Positions 9,450 through 18,580 of a DNA stretch of 64,000 nucleotides are shown piece after piece. The stretch comes from an uncultured Clostridium sp. (GTDB lineage Bacteria; Bacillota; Clostridia; TANB77; CAG-508), in contig USFR01000001.1 of the NCBI GenBank assembly GCA_900553945.1, forward strand, positions 179,548 through 243,547. The letters run 5' to 3'. The notes under the pieces are model-generated. The model had not been told where the DNA came from. It made no database searches and worked only from the letters and a program-made list of their open reading frames with translations. The stretch's first letter is position 1. The number at the start of each line of letters is the position of its first letter. The translations under genes were made by a program, and so were the position numbers.

Positions 9450-10400
9450 CTATCTTGAATTTCTTTCTTGTTTTATTCGTTCTCGCCTAATGTAATCTTG
9501 CACACATTGAATAATAAAATCTTCAACATTTCCAGATTCTTTAACTCTACTTGGAATATATTTTTCAATTTTTTCATTGTGTATCTTTATATATTCTTTT
9601 TGATTAGGCTTTTCCTGTTGTAGTATTTCTTCTATTTTTTCTTCTGTTAGGTTTCCTTCTTGTTCTAATTTCTTTAATCTTATTGCTTGACTTAAAGAAG
9701 GTGTTACCTCATCAAATTCAAATATATTTTCTACAACATATTGATTTTCTTCACTTAAATATGATAATTCTACTGCTGGTCTAAAAGCTATTCTTTTCTT
9801 ATCAACTTGTTCTAATAACTCTGGTATTAAATAAGTAAGTCTAATATATCTTCTTATATTTTCTCTACTTTCTCCAACCTCATTACCTAATATTTCATCA
9901 GTTCTTAGCTTTGCCACCACTGGTGTCGAAGTTTCATTTTCTTCTAAATCAACTCTTTTTCCCTGATGTTTCATAGCTTCAAGTTTCATTTTATATGCAA
10001 ATGCTTTTTCACTAGGCAATATTTCTTCTCTTTGAATATTACTATCTACCATAAGAATTGTTGCCTCATCATCAGTTAAGTCTTTAACAATACATTTTAT
10101 TTTATCTATTCCTGCAAGTTCACACGCTCTTTTTCTTCTATGTCCAGAAATCATTTGATAATTTCCTTCTCCTCGTTTTCTTACTATAACAGGTAATAAA
10201 ACTCCATATTCTTTTACACTTTTAACCATTTCTTCCATTTTATCATCATCTAAAACTCTAAAAGGGTGGTCTGGAAATTCTCCAATTTTATATAGTTCTA
10301 TTTCCTTTACCTCATCAACAACTGGATTATCTCTTTGTTCTTGAATTGTAAATAAATCATCTAACTTTGGAAGTACCATCTTTTTGTCTTGTTCTTTCAT
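9450..10400 (-). CDS. parB: ParB/Spo0J-family partition protein
   Basis: 316 residues. The N-terminal ParB nuclease-like domain (~30-125) shows the family pattern: an IGEFPDHPFRV start, KEYGVLLPVIVR and ISGHRRKRACELAG, the arginine-rich CTP-binding box. The middle holds the helix-turn-helix region (NEVGESRENIRRYIRLTYL), the end is charged and ends in a basic stretch. In plasmids and conjugative elements this protein binds centromere-like sites and works with ParA to keep the element in daughter cells. It starts with AAAGGAGG nine bases upstream and overlaps the end of parA by 44 bp, the usual tight parAB arrangement. Repeats just after its stop could be binding sites. Confidence 0.9.
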   Translation of the reverse strand: MKEQDKKMVLPKLDDLFTIQEQRDNPVVDEVKEIELYKIGEFPDHPFRVLDDDKMEEMVKSVKEYGVLLPVIVRKRGEGNYQMISGHRRKRACELAGIDKIKCIVKDLTDDEATILMVDSNIQREEILPSEKAFAYKMKLEAMKHQGKRVDLEENETSTPVVAKLRTDEILGNEVGESRENIRRYIRLTYLIPELLEQVDKKRIAFRPAVELSYLSEENQYVVENIFEFDEVTPSLSQAIRLKKLEQEGNLTEEKIEEILQQEKPNQKEYIKIHNEKIEKYIPSRVKESGNVEDFIIQCVQDYIRRERIKQERNSR

Positions 10401-11182
10401 TATCTAATACCTCCTTTGCCAAATTATTGTATGCGTTTGCAACAGGACTGTTTTTATCAAATTCAAATATACTCTTTCCTGTTGATGTTGATTTTGCAGT
10501 ATTTATTGCTTTTGGTATTTCAGTACCATATATTTTCACATATTGTCCATAATTGTCGATTAAATTTGCTCTAACATCTTTCGATAAATTTGTTCTTTTA
10601 TCTACTAATGTAAGTAATACTCCCCCTATTTTCAAATTAGGGTTTATCTGCTTTTGAACTCTTTTAACTGTTTGAACTAAATGTCCCATTCCTTTTGCAG
10701 CTAAATATTCTCCCTGTACTGGAATTATTATCTTATCACTACAAGCAAGTGCATTTATTGTTATCATTCCAAGAGATGGCATACAATCTATCAATATATA
10801 ATCATAGTTATCTTTAATATCTCTTATAGAATTTTTAAGTGTGAACTCTCTGCTCATTGCATTAACTAATGAAAACTCTATTGCTGATAAATCTAAATTA
10901 GCAGGAATTAAATCTATTCCTTCTTTATGATGAAGAATAGCATTCTCTGCATTTACATCATTATCATATATAGTATCAGACATTAATGTTCCAATAGTAT
11001 TTTGCAATTCATCTTGATTATAATAACCCATACAAGTAGTTAAATCTCCGTTGTGGATCTGCATCAATTAGTAATACTTTTTTTCCTTGTTTACAAAGTG
11101 CAACTCCTAAACTAAATGTAGTTGTTGTTTTTCCAACTCCACCTTTTTGATTTGCTATTGCAATTATCTGACACTTTCCCAT
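10357..11182 (-). pseudogene. parA: ParA-family ATPase, split by a single-base frameshift
   Basis: The first part, from an ATG at 11182 with AAAGGAG upstream, gives MGKCQIIAIANQKGGVGKTT (deviant Walker A) and continues to IDADPQ, then runs RRFNYLYGLL to a stop. One base further along, the next frame reads GDLTTCMGYYNQDEL and goes on for about 230 residues with the normal ParA features (DYILIDCMPSLG, a PVQGEYLAAKG segment, KRTNLSKDV). Deleting the C at minus-strand position 11050 restores IDADPQGDLTT, the family consensus. So the gene is either inactivated, mis-sequenced at one base, or read through a +1 shift at the CGG codon. ParA drives element partition with ParB; the two genes overlap. 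Confidence 0.85.
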
Positions 11183-11198
11183 TCTCGCTCCTTTCCTC

Positions 11199-11232
11199 AA
11201 AAAAAAGAGCTAACTTCTAAAAGCTAACTCTT
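11199..11232 (-). terminator. Terminator upstream of parA
   Basis: On the minus strand GAGTTAGC and GTTAGCTC pair over 8 bp with two G-U pairs around TTTTAGAA, followed directly by eight T. It ends the 207-aa gene transcript, so parA needs its own promoter or read-through. Confidence 0.7.
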
Positions 11233-11243
11233 ATCTTGAATAT

Positions 11244-11867
11244 TTATTCCTCTGTTATTTCTTCTTTTTCTTCTAAATGTGTAGAAGTATATATAAAATC
11301 TTCATCTTCTACTAATTCTCCAAATAATTTATTAAGACCTTCTATAAAAGGTTTAATATCTTCTTCTATATTAAATTTATATGAATAATTCAAATAATAT
11401 TCAGTTAAATAATCATATAACGGAACAATATTTACTAATCCTGGTTTTATCTTATTTCTTAATACTACCCAATTAGGCATAGCATCTTTTATAATATTAA
11501 CAATTTTATCTTCTGAAATTAACATTCTCAAAATCCCATTCATTATATCTGAATAGTCTTTTTCTTCATCACTAAATATTTTGTTCATCATAGCACTCAT
11601 TGAACTTACAAAATCTGATAGATAATCATCTTTTATACAAATAAAACAATCAGTTTCTATTTCATCTAAATATGTTATTGCTGTTAAACACTTATAATAA
11701 TCTGCTGCCATAACATAATAAAATCGTTCAAATTCTTTCATTAAATTTCTAGAATTCATTTTCTTAATATAAATACCTGTCTCCTTTCTTATAATCTCTT
11801 TAATCTTTTCTGTTTCTTTTTTGATTTTTTCACTGTTTTTTGTTTTTTTGTTTTCAATTTTTTTCAT
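11244..11867 (-). CDS. Hypothetical protein at the edge of the mobile element
   Basis: 207 residues, soluble by appearance. The first ~30 residues are a Lys/Glu-rich helix, the middle contains FYYVMAADYYKCLTAITYLDE, and the end is acidic (EEKEEITEE). AAGGAAGGAG lies upstream of the ATG. I do not recognise it. In related elements the gene before parA often encodes a replication initiator, but none of the features of such proteins are visible here. It may be the last gene of the element or the first of the chromosome on this side; base composition does not tell. Confidence 0.6.
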   Translation of the reverse strand: MKKIENKKTKNSEKIKKETEKIKEIIRKETGIYIKKMNSRNLMKEFERFYYVMAADYYKCLTAITYLDEIETDCFICIKDDYLSDFVSSMSAMMNKIFSDEEKDYSDIMNGILRMLISEDKIVNIIKDAMPNWVVLRNKIKPGLVNIVPLYDYLTEYYLNYSYKFNIEEDIKPFIEGLNKLFGELVEDEDFIYTSTHLEEKEEITEE

Positions 11868-11905
11868 TTTCTTTTTACTCCTTCCTTTTTGAAGGCAAAA
11901 TAAAA

Positions 11906-11930
11906 AACCTAATATTTCTATTAGATTTCT
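11906..11930 (-). terminator. Possible terminator after the QueH fusion gene
   Basis: A short stem on the minus strand (CTAAT with ATTAG, loop AGAAAT) followed by GTTTTTTATTTT. The stem is weak but the T-run is clear and it lies about 30 bases past the stop of the upstream gene. Confidence 0.45.
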
Positions 11931-11957
11931 TATATATGTTAGATATTATTTCAATAA

Positions 11958-13001
11958 CTACAATATTTTGTTTTTCTTTAAATCTTTTGAATAATATATT
12001 AAATCAGTACAAATTAAATCTCCATCTTTTATTTCTTCTTTATAATTATCTATAAAGAAATTCTTAATTGTTTTCTCATATTTATCAAATCCCTGCTTAA
12101 CATAGAAAGGAATATTATTCTCTGTTGTTCCTACTAACATTCTGTCATATTTCTGTTTATAATTACCACATAATGATTTTAAAAGTGTTTTTGCATAACC
12201 TTTATTTCTGTATTTTTCTGTTGTAACTATGTTTTTTAACTCTAATGTTTTTCTATCAATGTGCAAAATAACTGCAATAGAAATTAGCTCATCTTCTTTT
12301 TTTAATGCATATACATCGGAATCGTTCAAATACTTATGTATCATATCTTTTGAAGGATCTGCCTCTAAAAGTAAATCAATATAATCTTCTTTATTTTCTA
12401 TTTTTCTAACCTGCATTCTAGGTTCTTTTGGTATCTCGTAACCATTGGTATTACTGGTTTGTATAGGATTGCGGTTATAATATCTCATCTCCTCTGAAAA
12501 AATACATCCACAATATTTTTGCATATACAATCCTATTTCTCTAGCTTTAGCTTGTCCTACTCTGAAGCCTACTCTAAAATCTCTATATAAAAATTCAATA
12601 TCATATTTTTTTGATATCTCTTCGCATAATTTTTTTAATTCTTCATGCTTTTGATATGGACTAACAAATAATGTTGAAGTAAATGCATCATATCCATTTT
12701 CCTTTGCATATTTTGCAGTTGCTTCTAATCTAACTCTATAACAATAATTAACACATCTATTGCCCAAATCTTCAATAACATTTTTGCAAAATTCTCTTAG
12801 TCCATATTCTTCATTAATTATTAATTCAAAATTAGCAATTTTACTATATTTAATTAATGTATCTCTTCTAGTCTTATATTCAACATAAGGATGAATATTA
12901 GGATTATACCAATAACTAACTGGCTCTATTCCTTCTTTTCTTAAACTATCTATACAATATACACTACAAGGCGCACAGCACGTATGCATTAATAATTTCA
13001 T
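11958..13001 (-). CDS. queH: Epoxyqueuosine reductase QueH fused to a GNAT acetyltransferase domain
   Basis: 347 residues from the ATG at 13001 (a GTG at 13010 is also possible). Residues ~1-195 are QueH (DUF208): HTCCAPCS near the start, YWYNPNIHP, NRCVNYCYRVRL and MQKYCGCIFS, the paired cysteines that bind iron-sulfur and perform the last step of queuosine synthesis in tRNA. QueH alone is usually 180-240 residues. From ~205 to the end the sequence is a GNAT N-acetyltransferase: YRNKGYAKTLLKSL is the acetyl-CoA binding motif (RxxGxA) and FYVKQGFDKYEKT is the usual C-terminal strand-helix. The acceptor substrate is unknown. No other queuosine gene is nearby. It could be a host gene flanking the element or cargo. 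Confidence 0.85.
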   Translation of the reverse strand: MKLLMHTCCAPCSVYCIDSLRKEGIEPVSYWYNPNIHPYVEYKTRRDTLIKYSKIANFELIINEEYGLREFCKNVIEDLGNRCVNYCYRVRLEATAKYAKENGYDAFTSTLFVSPYQKHEELKKLCEEISKKYDIEFLYRDFRVGFRVGQAKAREIGLYMQKYCGCIFSEEMRYYNRNPIQTSNTNGYEIPKEPRMQVRKIENKEDYIDLLLEADPSKDMIHKYLNDSDVYALKKEDELISIAVILHIDRKTLELKNIVTTEKYRNKGYAKTLLKSLCGNYKQKYDRMLVGTTENNIPFYVKQGFDKYEKTIKNFFIDNYKEEIKDGDLICTDLIYYSKDLKKNKIL

Positions 13002-13076
13002 ATCTACCACTCTTTCAAATTATTTCCTATTATATTTTCGTCTTTTGAAAATATTTTTTTATCTAATATATTTCTG

Positions 13077-14591
13077 TTATTCTACTTCAGCATTAAAAAT
13101 CCAGAAATACAATATATCTCCATTACTATTTAAATTATCTATTATATATTTTCTAACCTTACTAGGATTTTGCCAATTCAAGCCACTTTTTTTCAACAAA
13201 TATATCGCATTTTTTTCGTTATTAATCCTATCTATAATTCCATCTTCACCATTACCACCAAGATTTCCTTTTAAAAACATATCATAATCTTTATTGTATT
13301 GATTTATAGGAATATAATATATTGCAGCTGAAGCATCTAATATATATACTTTTTTACCATTACTTTGTTCCTGCAAAATGTATTCATCAACTTCTTTAAT
13401 ATATTCTTTTAAATCATTGTCTTCAGGTATATTTTTAAAATGTTGTAATTCTGTTTCTTTTTCTACTAACACATATTTATATTCTATTTCTAATAATGAA
13501 TTCCATAATAAAACTAATATAAAGAAAATTGATGCAAAATTAATTATTATATAAGTCATTTTCTTTAGTCTAGCACTACTCTCTGGTTCAAAATTTTCCA
13601 TAACACATTCATAAATCATATATGAAATTGCAATAAATGAAATCATTGAACCAATCAAAAAATGAATCTCATCAGAAATTGGAAAAGCAACTATAAAAGT
13701 AGAAATTGCATATGCAAATAATACATACAGCTCTCTTTTAGTATTCTTTTTAAATAAAAGTACAAACATCATAACCAAAGCTACTGGAACAATCGTAGCT
13801 AAATATGATATTTTTCCGCTTTCCAATAAGCTACTATAAGATATCTTATTGGAAAAAGTTCTTATACCTAATATGGCATAATTAATAAAGTCTAAAAACG
13901 CACCATTTGCAGCTAAATACACTACAAAGCAAATTACTGGTATAATAACACCCAATAATCTTGTAAAAGCTATTTTAAGAAATTCTTGAATCTCTTCTTT
14001 TTTTCTAATTTCAAATATTTTATATCCTACACATGCCATAGCTACTGCAATTCCAGTAGTCTGTTTAAACAAAATTGCAATTCCAGCAACAATTCCTAAA
14101 ATAAAATTATATCTAAAACTATACTTAAATGTGTCTTCTTTTACATTTTTTAATTCTATAAACAATAATATCAAAGCTATCAACAAAACTGCATAATTAT
14201 AATCAATGCACATAACATTTTTGTATAAAGACAAAAAAATTGCAAAAACAAATAATGTAACATTTGTTGGAAGTAGCTTCTTTAAAACTTTGTATGACAT
14301 AAAAAAGATTAAGCACATTAATATAACAGCCATACATCTCATAATAATTAATTCTGTGCCAAATACTTTAAATACAATTCCGCATATTATTGCAAGTAAT
14401 GGCATTTGAACAATATTAAAATCTTTATATGGAATTAATCCATCTGTAACATTTCTTGAAAAATTAAAATTCCATATTTCATCAAGATTAGAAATTGGTT
14501 TTGTAAAAATTGCTGAAACAGCAACTATAGCTATAACAGCCAATACTAATATATCTTTAAAAAGTTTTATTTTCTTAGATTCTTCTTTCAT
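13077..14591 (-). CDS. Polytopic membrane protein, GT-C-type glycosyltransferase-like
   Basis: 504 residues. About ten to twelve hydrophobic helices span ~12-385, and a soluble C-terminal part (~385-504) follows. The first external loop has SNLDEIWNFNFSRNVTDG with acidic residues after helix 1, the place where GT-C enzymes (ArnT/PMT-like) keep catalytic Asp/Glu, followed by IPYKDFN. Such enzymes move sugars from a polyprenyl-phosphate donor to outer-surface acceptors. Substrate cannot be read from the sequence. It starts ten bases after the ruvB stop, so it may share the ruvB transcript. The assignment rests on overall layout and the loop, not on a full match. Confidence 0.6.
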   Translation of the reverse strand: MKEESKKIKLFKDILVLAVIAIVAVSAIFTKPISNLDEIWNFNFSRNVTDGLIPYKDFNIVQMPLLAIICGIVFKVFGTELIIMRCMAVILMCLIFFMSYKVLKKLLPTNVTLFVFAIFLSLYKNVMCIDYNYAVLLIALILLFIELKNVKEDTFKYSFRYNFILGIVAGIAILFKQTTGIAVAMACVGYKIFEIRKKEEIQEFLKIAFTRLLGVIIPVICFVVYLAANGAFLDFINYAILGIRTFSNKISYSSLLESGKISYLATIVPVALVMMFVLLFKKNTKRELYVLFAYAISTFIVAFPISDEIHFLIGSMISFIAISYMIYECVMENFEPESSARLKKMTYIIINFASIFFILVLLWNSLLEIEYKYVLVEKETELQHFKNIPEDNDLKEYIKEVDEYILQEQSNGKKVYILDASAAIYYIPINQYNKDYDMFLKGNLGGNGEDGIIDRINNEKNAIYLLKKSGLNWQNPSKVRKYIIDNLNSNGDILYFWIFNAEVE

Positions 14592-14600
14592 TTTTACCTC

Positions 14601-15626
14601 TTATTTTTCATCATATTCTATTCCTAGATGCTCATAAGCAAGTGGAGTTGCAATTCTTCCCCTAGGTGTTCTAGCAATAAAACCAATTTGCATTAAATAT
14701 GGTTCATATACATCTTCTATTGTGCCACTCTCTTCTCCTATTGTTGCCGTTAATGTTTCTATTCCTACAGGACCACCTTTATAATTATATATTATTGATT
14801 CCAATATTTTTTTATCTGTATTATCTAAGCCTAAATTATCAATTTCCAATTTATTTAATGCTAAGCGGGCAATATCTAATGTTATATTTCCATCGCCTAA
14901 AACTAACCCAAAATCAGCTACTCTTTTTAATAATCTATTTGCTATTCTTGGGGTTCCCCTTGATCTCTTAGCAACTTCTAAAGATGCCTCTTTTGATATT
15001 GTTAATCCTAATATATCAGCAGATCTTCTAACAATTGTATCTAAATCCTCTGTGTTATATAATTCCAATCTATTAATAATACCAAATCTGTCCCTTAAAG
15101 GTGTAGACAAACTTCCTACTCTAGTTGTAGCACCTACTAATGTAAACTTGGGTAAATCCAAACGAATAGATCTAGCACTTGAACCTTTTCCAATAATAAT
15201 ATCCAAAGTAAAATCTTCTAATGCTGGATATAATATCTCCTCAACATTTCTATTCATTCTATGAATTTCATCAATAAATAAAACATCATTTTCTGACAAT
15301 GTAGTTAATATGGCAGCTAAATCTCCAGGCTTTTCTATCGCTGGACCAGATGTAACTTTTATATTAGTATTCATTTCATTTGCTAATATATTTGCGAGTG
15401 TAGTTTTTCCTAATCCAGGAGGTCCATATAATAAAACATGATCCAATGGTTGCTCTCTTTTCTTAGCCGCTTCTATACATATCTTCATATTTTCTTTTAC
15501 TTTATCTTGTCCAATATATTCATTTAAAAACTTTGGTCTTAATGAAAGTTCTTGTGTTTCTTCTATTTCATCCTTAACTTCAGGAACTAATAAATTCTCA
15601 TCTAAATCATTATCATCGTAATTCAT
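14601..15626 (-). CDS. ruvB: Holliday junction branch migration helicase RuvB
   Basis: 341 residues, full length. The N-terminus has RPKFLNEYIGQDKVKENM, then the Walker A GPPGLGKTT and Walker B DEIHRMN of the AAA+ domain, the family signature ATTRVGSLSTPLRDRFG, and the winged-helix C-terminus with IGEESGTIEDVYEPYL and GRIATPLAYEHLG. RuvB hexamers pump DNA through RuvA-bound Holliday junctions during recombination repair. ruvA is not adjacent, so the complex is encoded at separate loci in this genome or ruvA lies elsewhere. GGAGAT lies upstream of the start. Confidence 0.97.
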   Translation of the reverse strand: MNYDDNDLDENLLVPEVKDEIEETQELSLRPKFLNEYIGQDKVKENMKICIEAAKKREQPLDHVLLYGPPGLGKTTLANILANEMNTNIKVTSGPAIEKPGDLAAILTTLSENDVLFIDEIHRMNRNVEEILYPALEDFTLDIIIGKGSSARSIRLDLPKFTLVGATTRVGSLSTPLRDRFGIINRLELYNTEDLDTIVRRSADILGLTISKEASLEVAKRSRGTPRIANRLLKRVADFGLVLGDGNITLDIARLALNKLEIDNLGLDNTDKKILESIIYNYKGGPVGIETLTATIGEESGTIEDVYEPYLMQIGFIARTPRGRIATPLAYEHLGIEYDEK

Positions 15627-15824
15627 TCTAAATATCTCCTATTTTTTTCATATTGTATCATAAAATAATAGATATTAAAATCATAATATTTAAATTCTTT
15701 TATATTGCACTAAATATAAACTTTTCCTGAATTTAATCAGATTTTCTTAAACCGTAAATCTTACTTTTTCTAAATAAACATTCTCTTATATTACCGAATT
15801 ACTAAAATTCATTTTCAAATTATA

Positions 15825-16493
15825 TTAATATTTCATATTAACTAAATTTTCATACTTTTTATATTCATGTAAATATTTCTCCATAAAATTATAAAAGCTT
15901 TTAGTATGATTTTTATATTTTAAATGAGCAAATTGGTGCAAAATAATATACTCTACTACATCTCTTTTATATTTAATAATTCTAGGATTAACTAGTATTT
16001 TTTTATCGTCAGTACATTTTGCAAGTAATCCTTTCATTTCAATTATTTTATAATCCTCTGGTGCAAATCCAACCATTACTCTTATTTTTTCCATAATGTC
16101 TTCCATCTCTTTTTCAGCAATTTTCATATACAATTTATCAATTAAAATATCAGTCATTGACTCATTATTAATCTTCTTATATTTTTTAGGCAAAGTAACT
16201 TTAACAATATTATTTTCTAAATCACATTCAATAACATTTATATTTTTATATGATACTTTCAAATTATAAACCACTCCTAAAATTTGAATTGGTCTTAAAC
16301 TCATTTCTGTTTTATCTTCATATTCTTCTAATTTTTTCATTATCCAATTTCTCTTTGCTAATACAGCCTCTTGTATTTTTTCTCTACTTGTATACCAAGG
16401 AGCACGAACTGAAACTTCTCCATCTTGAACCGAAATATATAATCCTCTATCTTTTGTTTTATTAACACTATATGCTATTACATCATTTTTCAT
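15825..16493 (-). CDS. YgjP/DUF45-type metallopeptidase-like protein with substituted catalytic residue
   Basis: 222 residues with the layout of the YgjP-like (DUF45, M48-related) family: a DRGLYISVQDGEVSVRAP start, a VLAKRNWIMKKLEEY helix, a short beta section, and a C-terminal zinc-binding region. In the family this reads HExxH followed by NH about ten residues on. Here it is HQFAH at residues 186-190, then KNHTKSFY, so both metal histidines and the distal His remain but the catalytic Glu is Gln. One base (CAA for GAA) accounts for it. The protein may bind metal without cleaving peptides, or act with another base. A GGAGG site precedes the ATG. It is transcribed apart from its neighbours. 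Confidence 0.75.
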   Translation of the reverse strand: MKNDVIAYSVNKTKDRGLYISVQDGEVSVRAPWYTSREKIQEAVLAKRNWIMKKLEEYEDKTEMSLRPIQILGVVYNLKVSYKNINVIECDLENNIVKVTLPKKYKKINNESMTDILIDKLYMKIAEKEMEDIMEKIRVMVGFAPEDYKIIEMKGLLAKCTDDKKILVNPRIIKYKRDVVEYIILHQFAHLKYKNHTKSFYNFMEKYLHEYKKYENLVNMKY

Positions 16494-16597
16494 TTCTCAT
16501 TACCTCCTTGATTTTCTTAAGAACCTTTATTCGCTATTATTTTATATTTCTAATTCATTTTTGTCAATAGTTTTTACGAAAAAATGTTCGTTTTTTA

Positions 16598-16680
16598 TAT
16601 GACAAAAAACGACACTTGCAAACCTATTATTTAACTAGATTTACTATATATTCTAAATTAAATAAAATCCTGCAAGTGCC
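16598..16680 (-). terminator. Long stem-loop terminator at the end of the nusA operon
   Basis: On the minus strand GGCACTTGCA and TGCAAGTGTC pair across a ~60-base AT-rich insert that itself folds partly (TTATTTAA pairs with TTAAATAA), and six T follow. It lies ten bases past the truB stop. Confidence 0.65.
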
Positions 16681-16690
16681 TTAATATCAA

Positions 16691-17557
16691 CTATTCTATT
16701 ATAATATCTCTTTTTAATAATCCATTTTTTATTGTACCCAAACCTAAAAATTTATCGTTAGTATATACCCTATAAACTCCATCATTAAATGCGTTCGTAA
16801 GTTGAACACCATTTAAAAATAATTTTGTTTTTCTTTGACTCAAATCTATTCTTTCTTTTTCTTCAAATATCTTTTCAATAGAAATAATGTATTTACTCTT
16901 ATCATCACATTGCTCTAATTCAGCAAGTGTTACACTATCTTTTATTAAAAATTTATCAACCTTTGTTCTTTGCAAATCCTTCATATATCCTATTGTCCCA
17001 AACTTCTCAGCAATCGTTTCACATAAAGTTCTGATATATGTTCCTTTAGAACAAGCCACTCTAAACCTTATCTCATTATTTTCAAAGTCAATATTTTCAA
17101 CCGAAATATTATAAATCTCAATCTCTCTTTCAACTCTTTCAACCTCTTGACCAGCCCTAGCATATTCATATAACTTTTTTCCATTAACCTTAATTGCTGA
17201 ATACATTGGAGGAATCTGTTTATGTTTTCCAATCATACTTTCAATTAATGCTTTATATTCTTTTTCACTTTCTTTTTTTAATTGAAATTTATCTTCTTCT
17301 ATAATATTTCCTTCTCCATCAGCAGAATCAGTTTTTATACCAATTTTCAATACAGCAATATATTCTTTATCATGTTCAACCAAATACTTTGAAACTTTGG
17401 TCGCATTTCCTATCATAATAGGCAACACTCCAGTTGCATCTGGATCCAAAGTTCCGCAATGACCAACTTTTTTTATGTTAAAAATTTTTCTGATTTTTGA
17501 AACTACACCAAAAGAAGAAATTCCTTTTTCCTTATTGATTAAAACTATACCATCCAT
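16691..17557 (-). CDS. truB: tRNA pseudouridine-55 synthase TruB
   Basis: 288 residues. MDGIVLINKEKGISSF opens the protein, KKVGHCGTLDPDATGVLP contains the catalytic Asp in the usual GTLDPxATG box, and YSAIKVNGKKLYEYARAG and GTYIRTLCE follow as in bacterial TruB. It makes pseudouridine 55 in the T-loop of tRNA. It is the last gene of the rimP-nusA-infB operon and ends at a strong hairpin. Length is normal. Confidence 0.97.
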   Translation of the reverse strand: MDGIVLINKEKGISSFGVVSKIRKIFNIKKVGHCGTLDPDATGVLPIMIGNATKVSKYLVEHDKEYIAVLKIGIKTDSADGEGNIIEEDKFQLKKESEKEYKALIESMIGKHKQIPPMYSAIKVNGKKLYEYARAGQEVERVEREIEIYNISVENIDFENNEIRFRVACSKGTYIRTLCETIAEKFGTIGYMKDLQRTKVDKFLIKDSVTLAELEQCDDKSKYIISIEKIFEEKERIDLSQRKTKLFLNGVQLTNAFNDGVYRVYTNDKFLGLGTIKNGLLKRDIIIE

Positions 17558-17610
17558 ATAAAATCCTTTTTAAAAAAGCGGTCATTCTAAATAAATGCCG
17601 CTTTATTATA

Positions 17611-18561
17611 CTATTTTAAAAATCTTTTAGCCTGTGCTAATATTCTCTCTTTAGCTTCATCTAATGGATATGCTAATGTACATCCAGCAGCTTTTATATG
17701 TCCGCCACCATTAAACAAAATACAAAGATCTGAAACATTTACATAATTGTTAGAACGTAAAGAAGCTTTAAAACCTTTATCAGTTTCATACAAGAATATT
17801 GAAATTTCAACACCTTGAATGTCTCTTCCATTTTCAACTATACCATTTAAATCATTTTGATCAACATGTAATTTAGCCATATCTTCTTTAGTCATATATG
17901 TATAAGTTATCTTTCCATCTTCTAAAAATTCTAATCTATTAGCAGCCAATTTTCTAGCTTCAAATACTTCTTTAGAAACATTATTAAGAGCCTCTTTATA
18001 TATTTTAGAAATTTTTACACCTTTATCTAAAAACTCTGATGCGATTTCAAAAGTTTCTGAAGTAACTCCTTCGTATTTAAAACCACCTGTGTCAGTAATA
18101 ATACCTGTTATCAAACATGTAGCAATATCTTGAGTTATTTCATATTTAAAATATTTAAACATAGTTGTTATTATTTGTGCACATGCTGGAGAAACAGGAT
18201 TAACAAAATTTAAATCAGCAAACATTCCATTAGATGTATGATGATCTATATTAATCCTTACTTCTGATTTTTCAAAAGTATCATTAGGATCATCTAATCT
18301 TTTTATATCACCACAATCAAGCGCTATTGCCAAATCATATTTATTCAAAGATGGTTCAACTTTTGCTTCATTTGAACAAGGCAAAAATCTATATGATTCA
18401 GCATAATGAGGTATTATAACCTCAACATTTTTTCCTATATTTTTCATAGCCATATAAAAAGCCAAACTGCTTCCAATTGCATCGCCATCTGGCTTTTCAT
18501 GAGCAAAAATAACTATATTATTCGAATTCTCAATTGCATCTTTTATATCATCTAAAGTCAT
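17611..18561 (-). CDS. nrnA: DHH-family bifunctional oligoribonuclease/pAp phosphatase NrnA
   Basis: 316 residues. The DHH domain shows HEKPDGDAIGSSLA (metal ligands), ALDCGD, NIDHHTSNG (the DHH box) and GIITDTGGF. The DHHA1 domain ends with LRSNNYVNVSDLCILFNGGGHIKAAG, the substrate-binding GGGH box. NrnA degrades very short RNAs and dephosphorylates 3'-phosphoadenosine 5'-phosphate. It sits between rbfA and truB, a common place for it in Firmicutes. Confidence 0.95.
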   Translation of the reverse strand: MTLDDIKDAIENSNNIVIFAHEKPDGDAIGSSLAFYMAMKNIGKNVEVIIPHYAESYRFLPCSNEAKVEPSLNKYDLAIALDCGDIKRLDDPNDTFEKSEVRINIDHHTSNGMFADLNFVNPVSPACAQIITTMFKYFKYEITQDIATCLITGIITDTGGFKYEGVTSETFEIASEFLDKGVKISKIYKEALNNVSKEVFEARKLAANRLEFLEDGKITYTYMTKEDMAKLHVDQNDLNGIVENGRDIQGVEISIFLYETDKGFKASLRSNNYVNVSDLCILFNGGGHIKAAGCTLAYPLDEAKERILAQAKRFLK

Positions 18562-18580
18562 TTAAAAATTCCTCTCTTCT

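Noticed and set aside
11868..11957. Attachment site of the mobile element near the QueH gene
   Set aside because: No duplicated sequence, tRNA gene or integrase is visible in the window; the border cannot be placed from this end alone.
15627..15824. Possible promoter and leader elements between the metallopeptidase-like gene and ruvB
   Set aside because: The sequence is uniformly AT-rich and gives several weak promoter-like hexamers with none standing out.
16574..16593. ACGAA-6-TTCGT inverted repeat as a LexA-type operator
   Set aside because: Half-sites are short, the sequence is close to a poly-A/T tract, and it does not match the Firmicutes LexA box.
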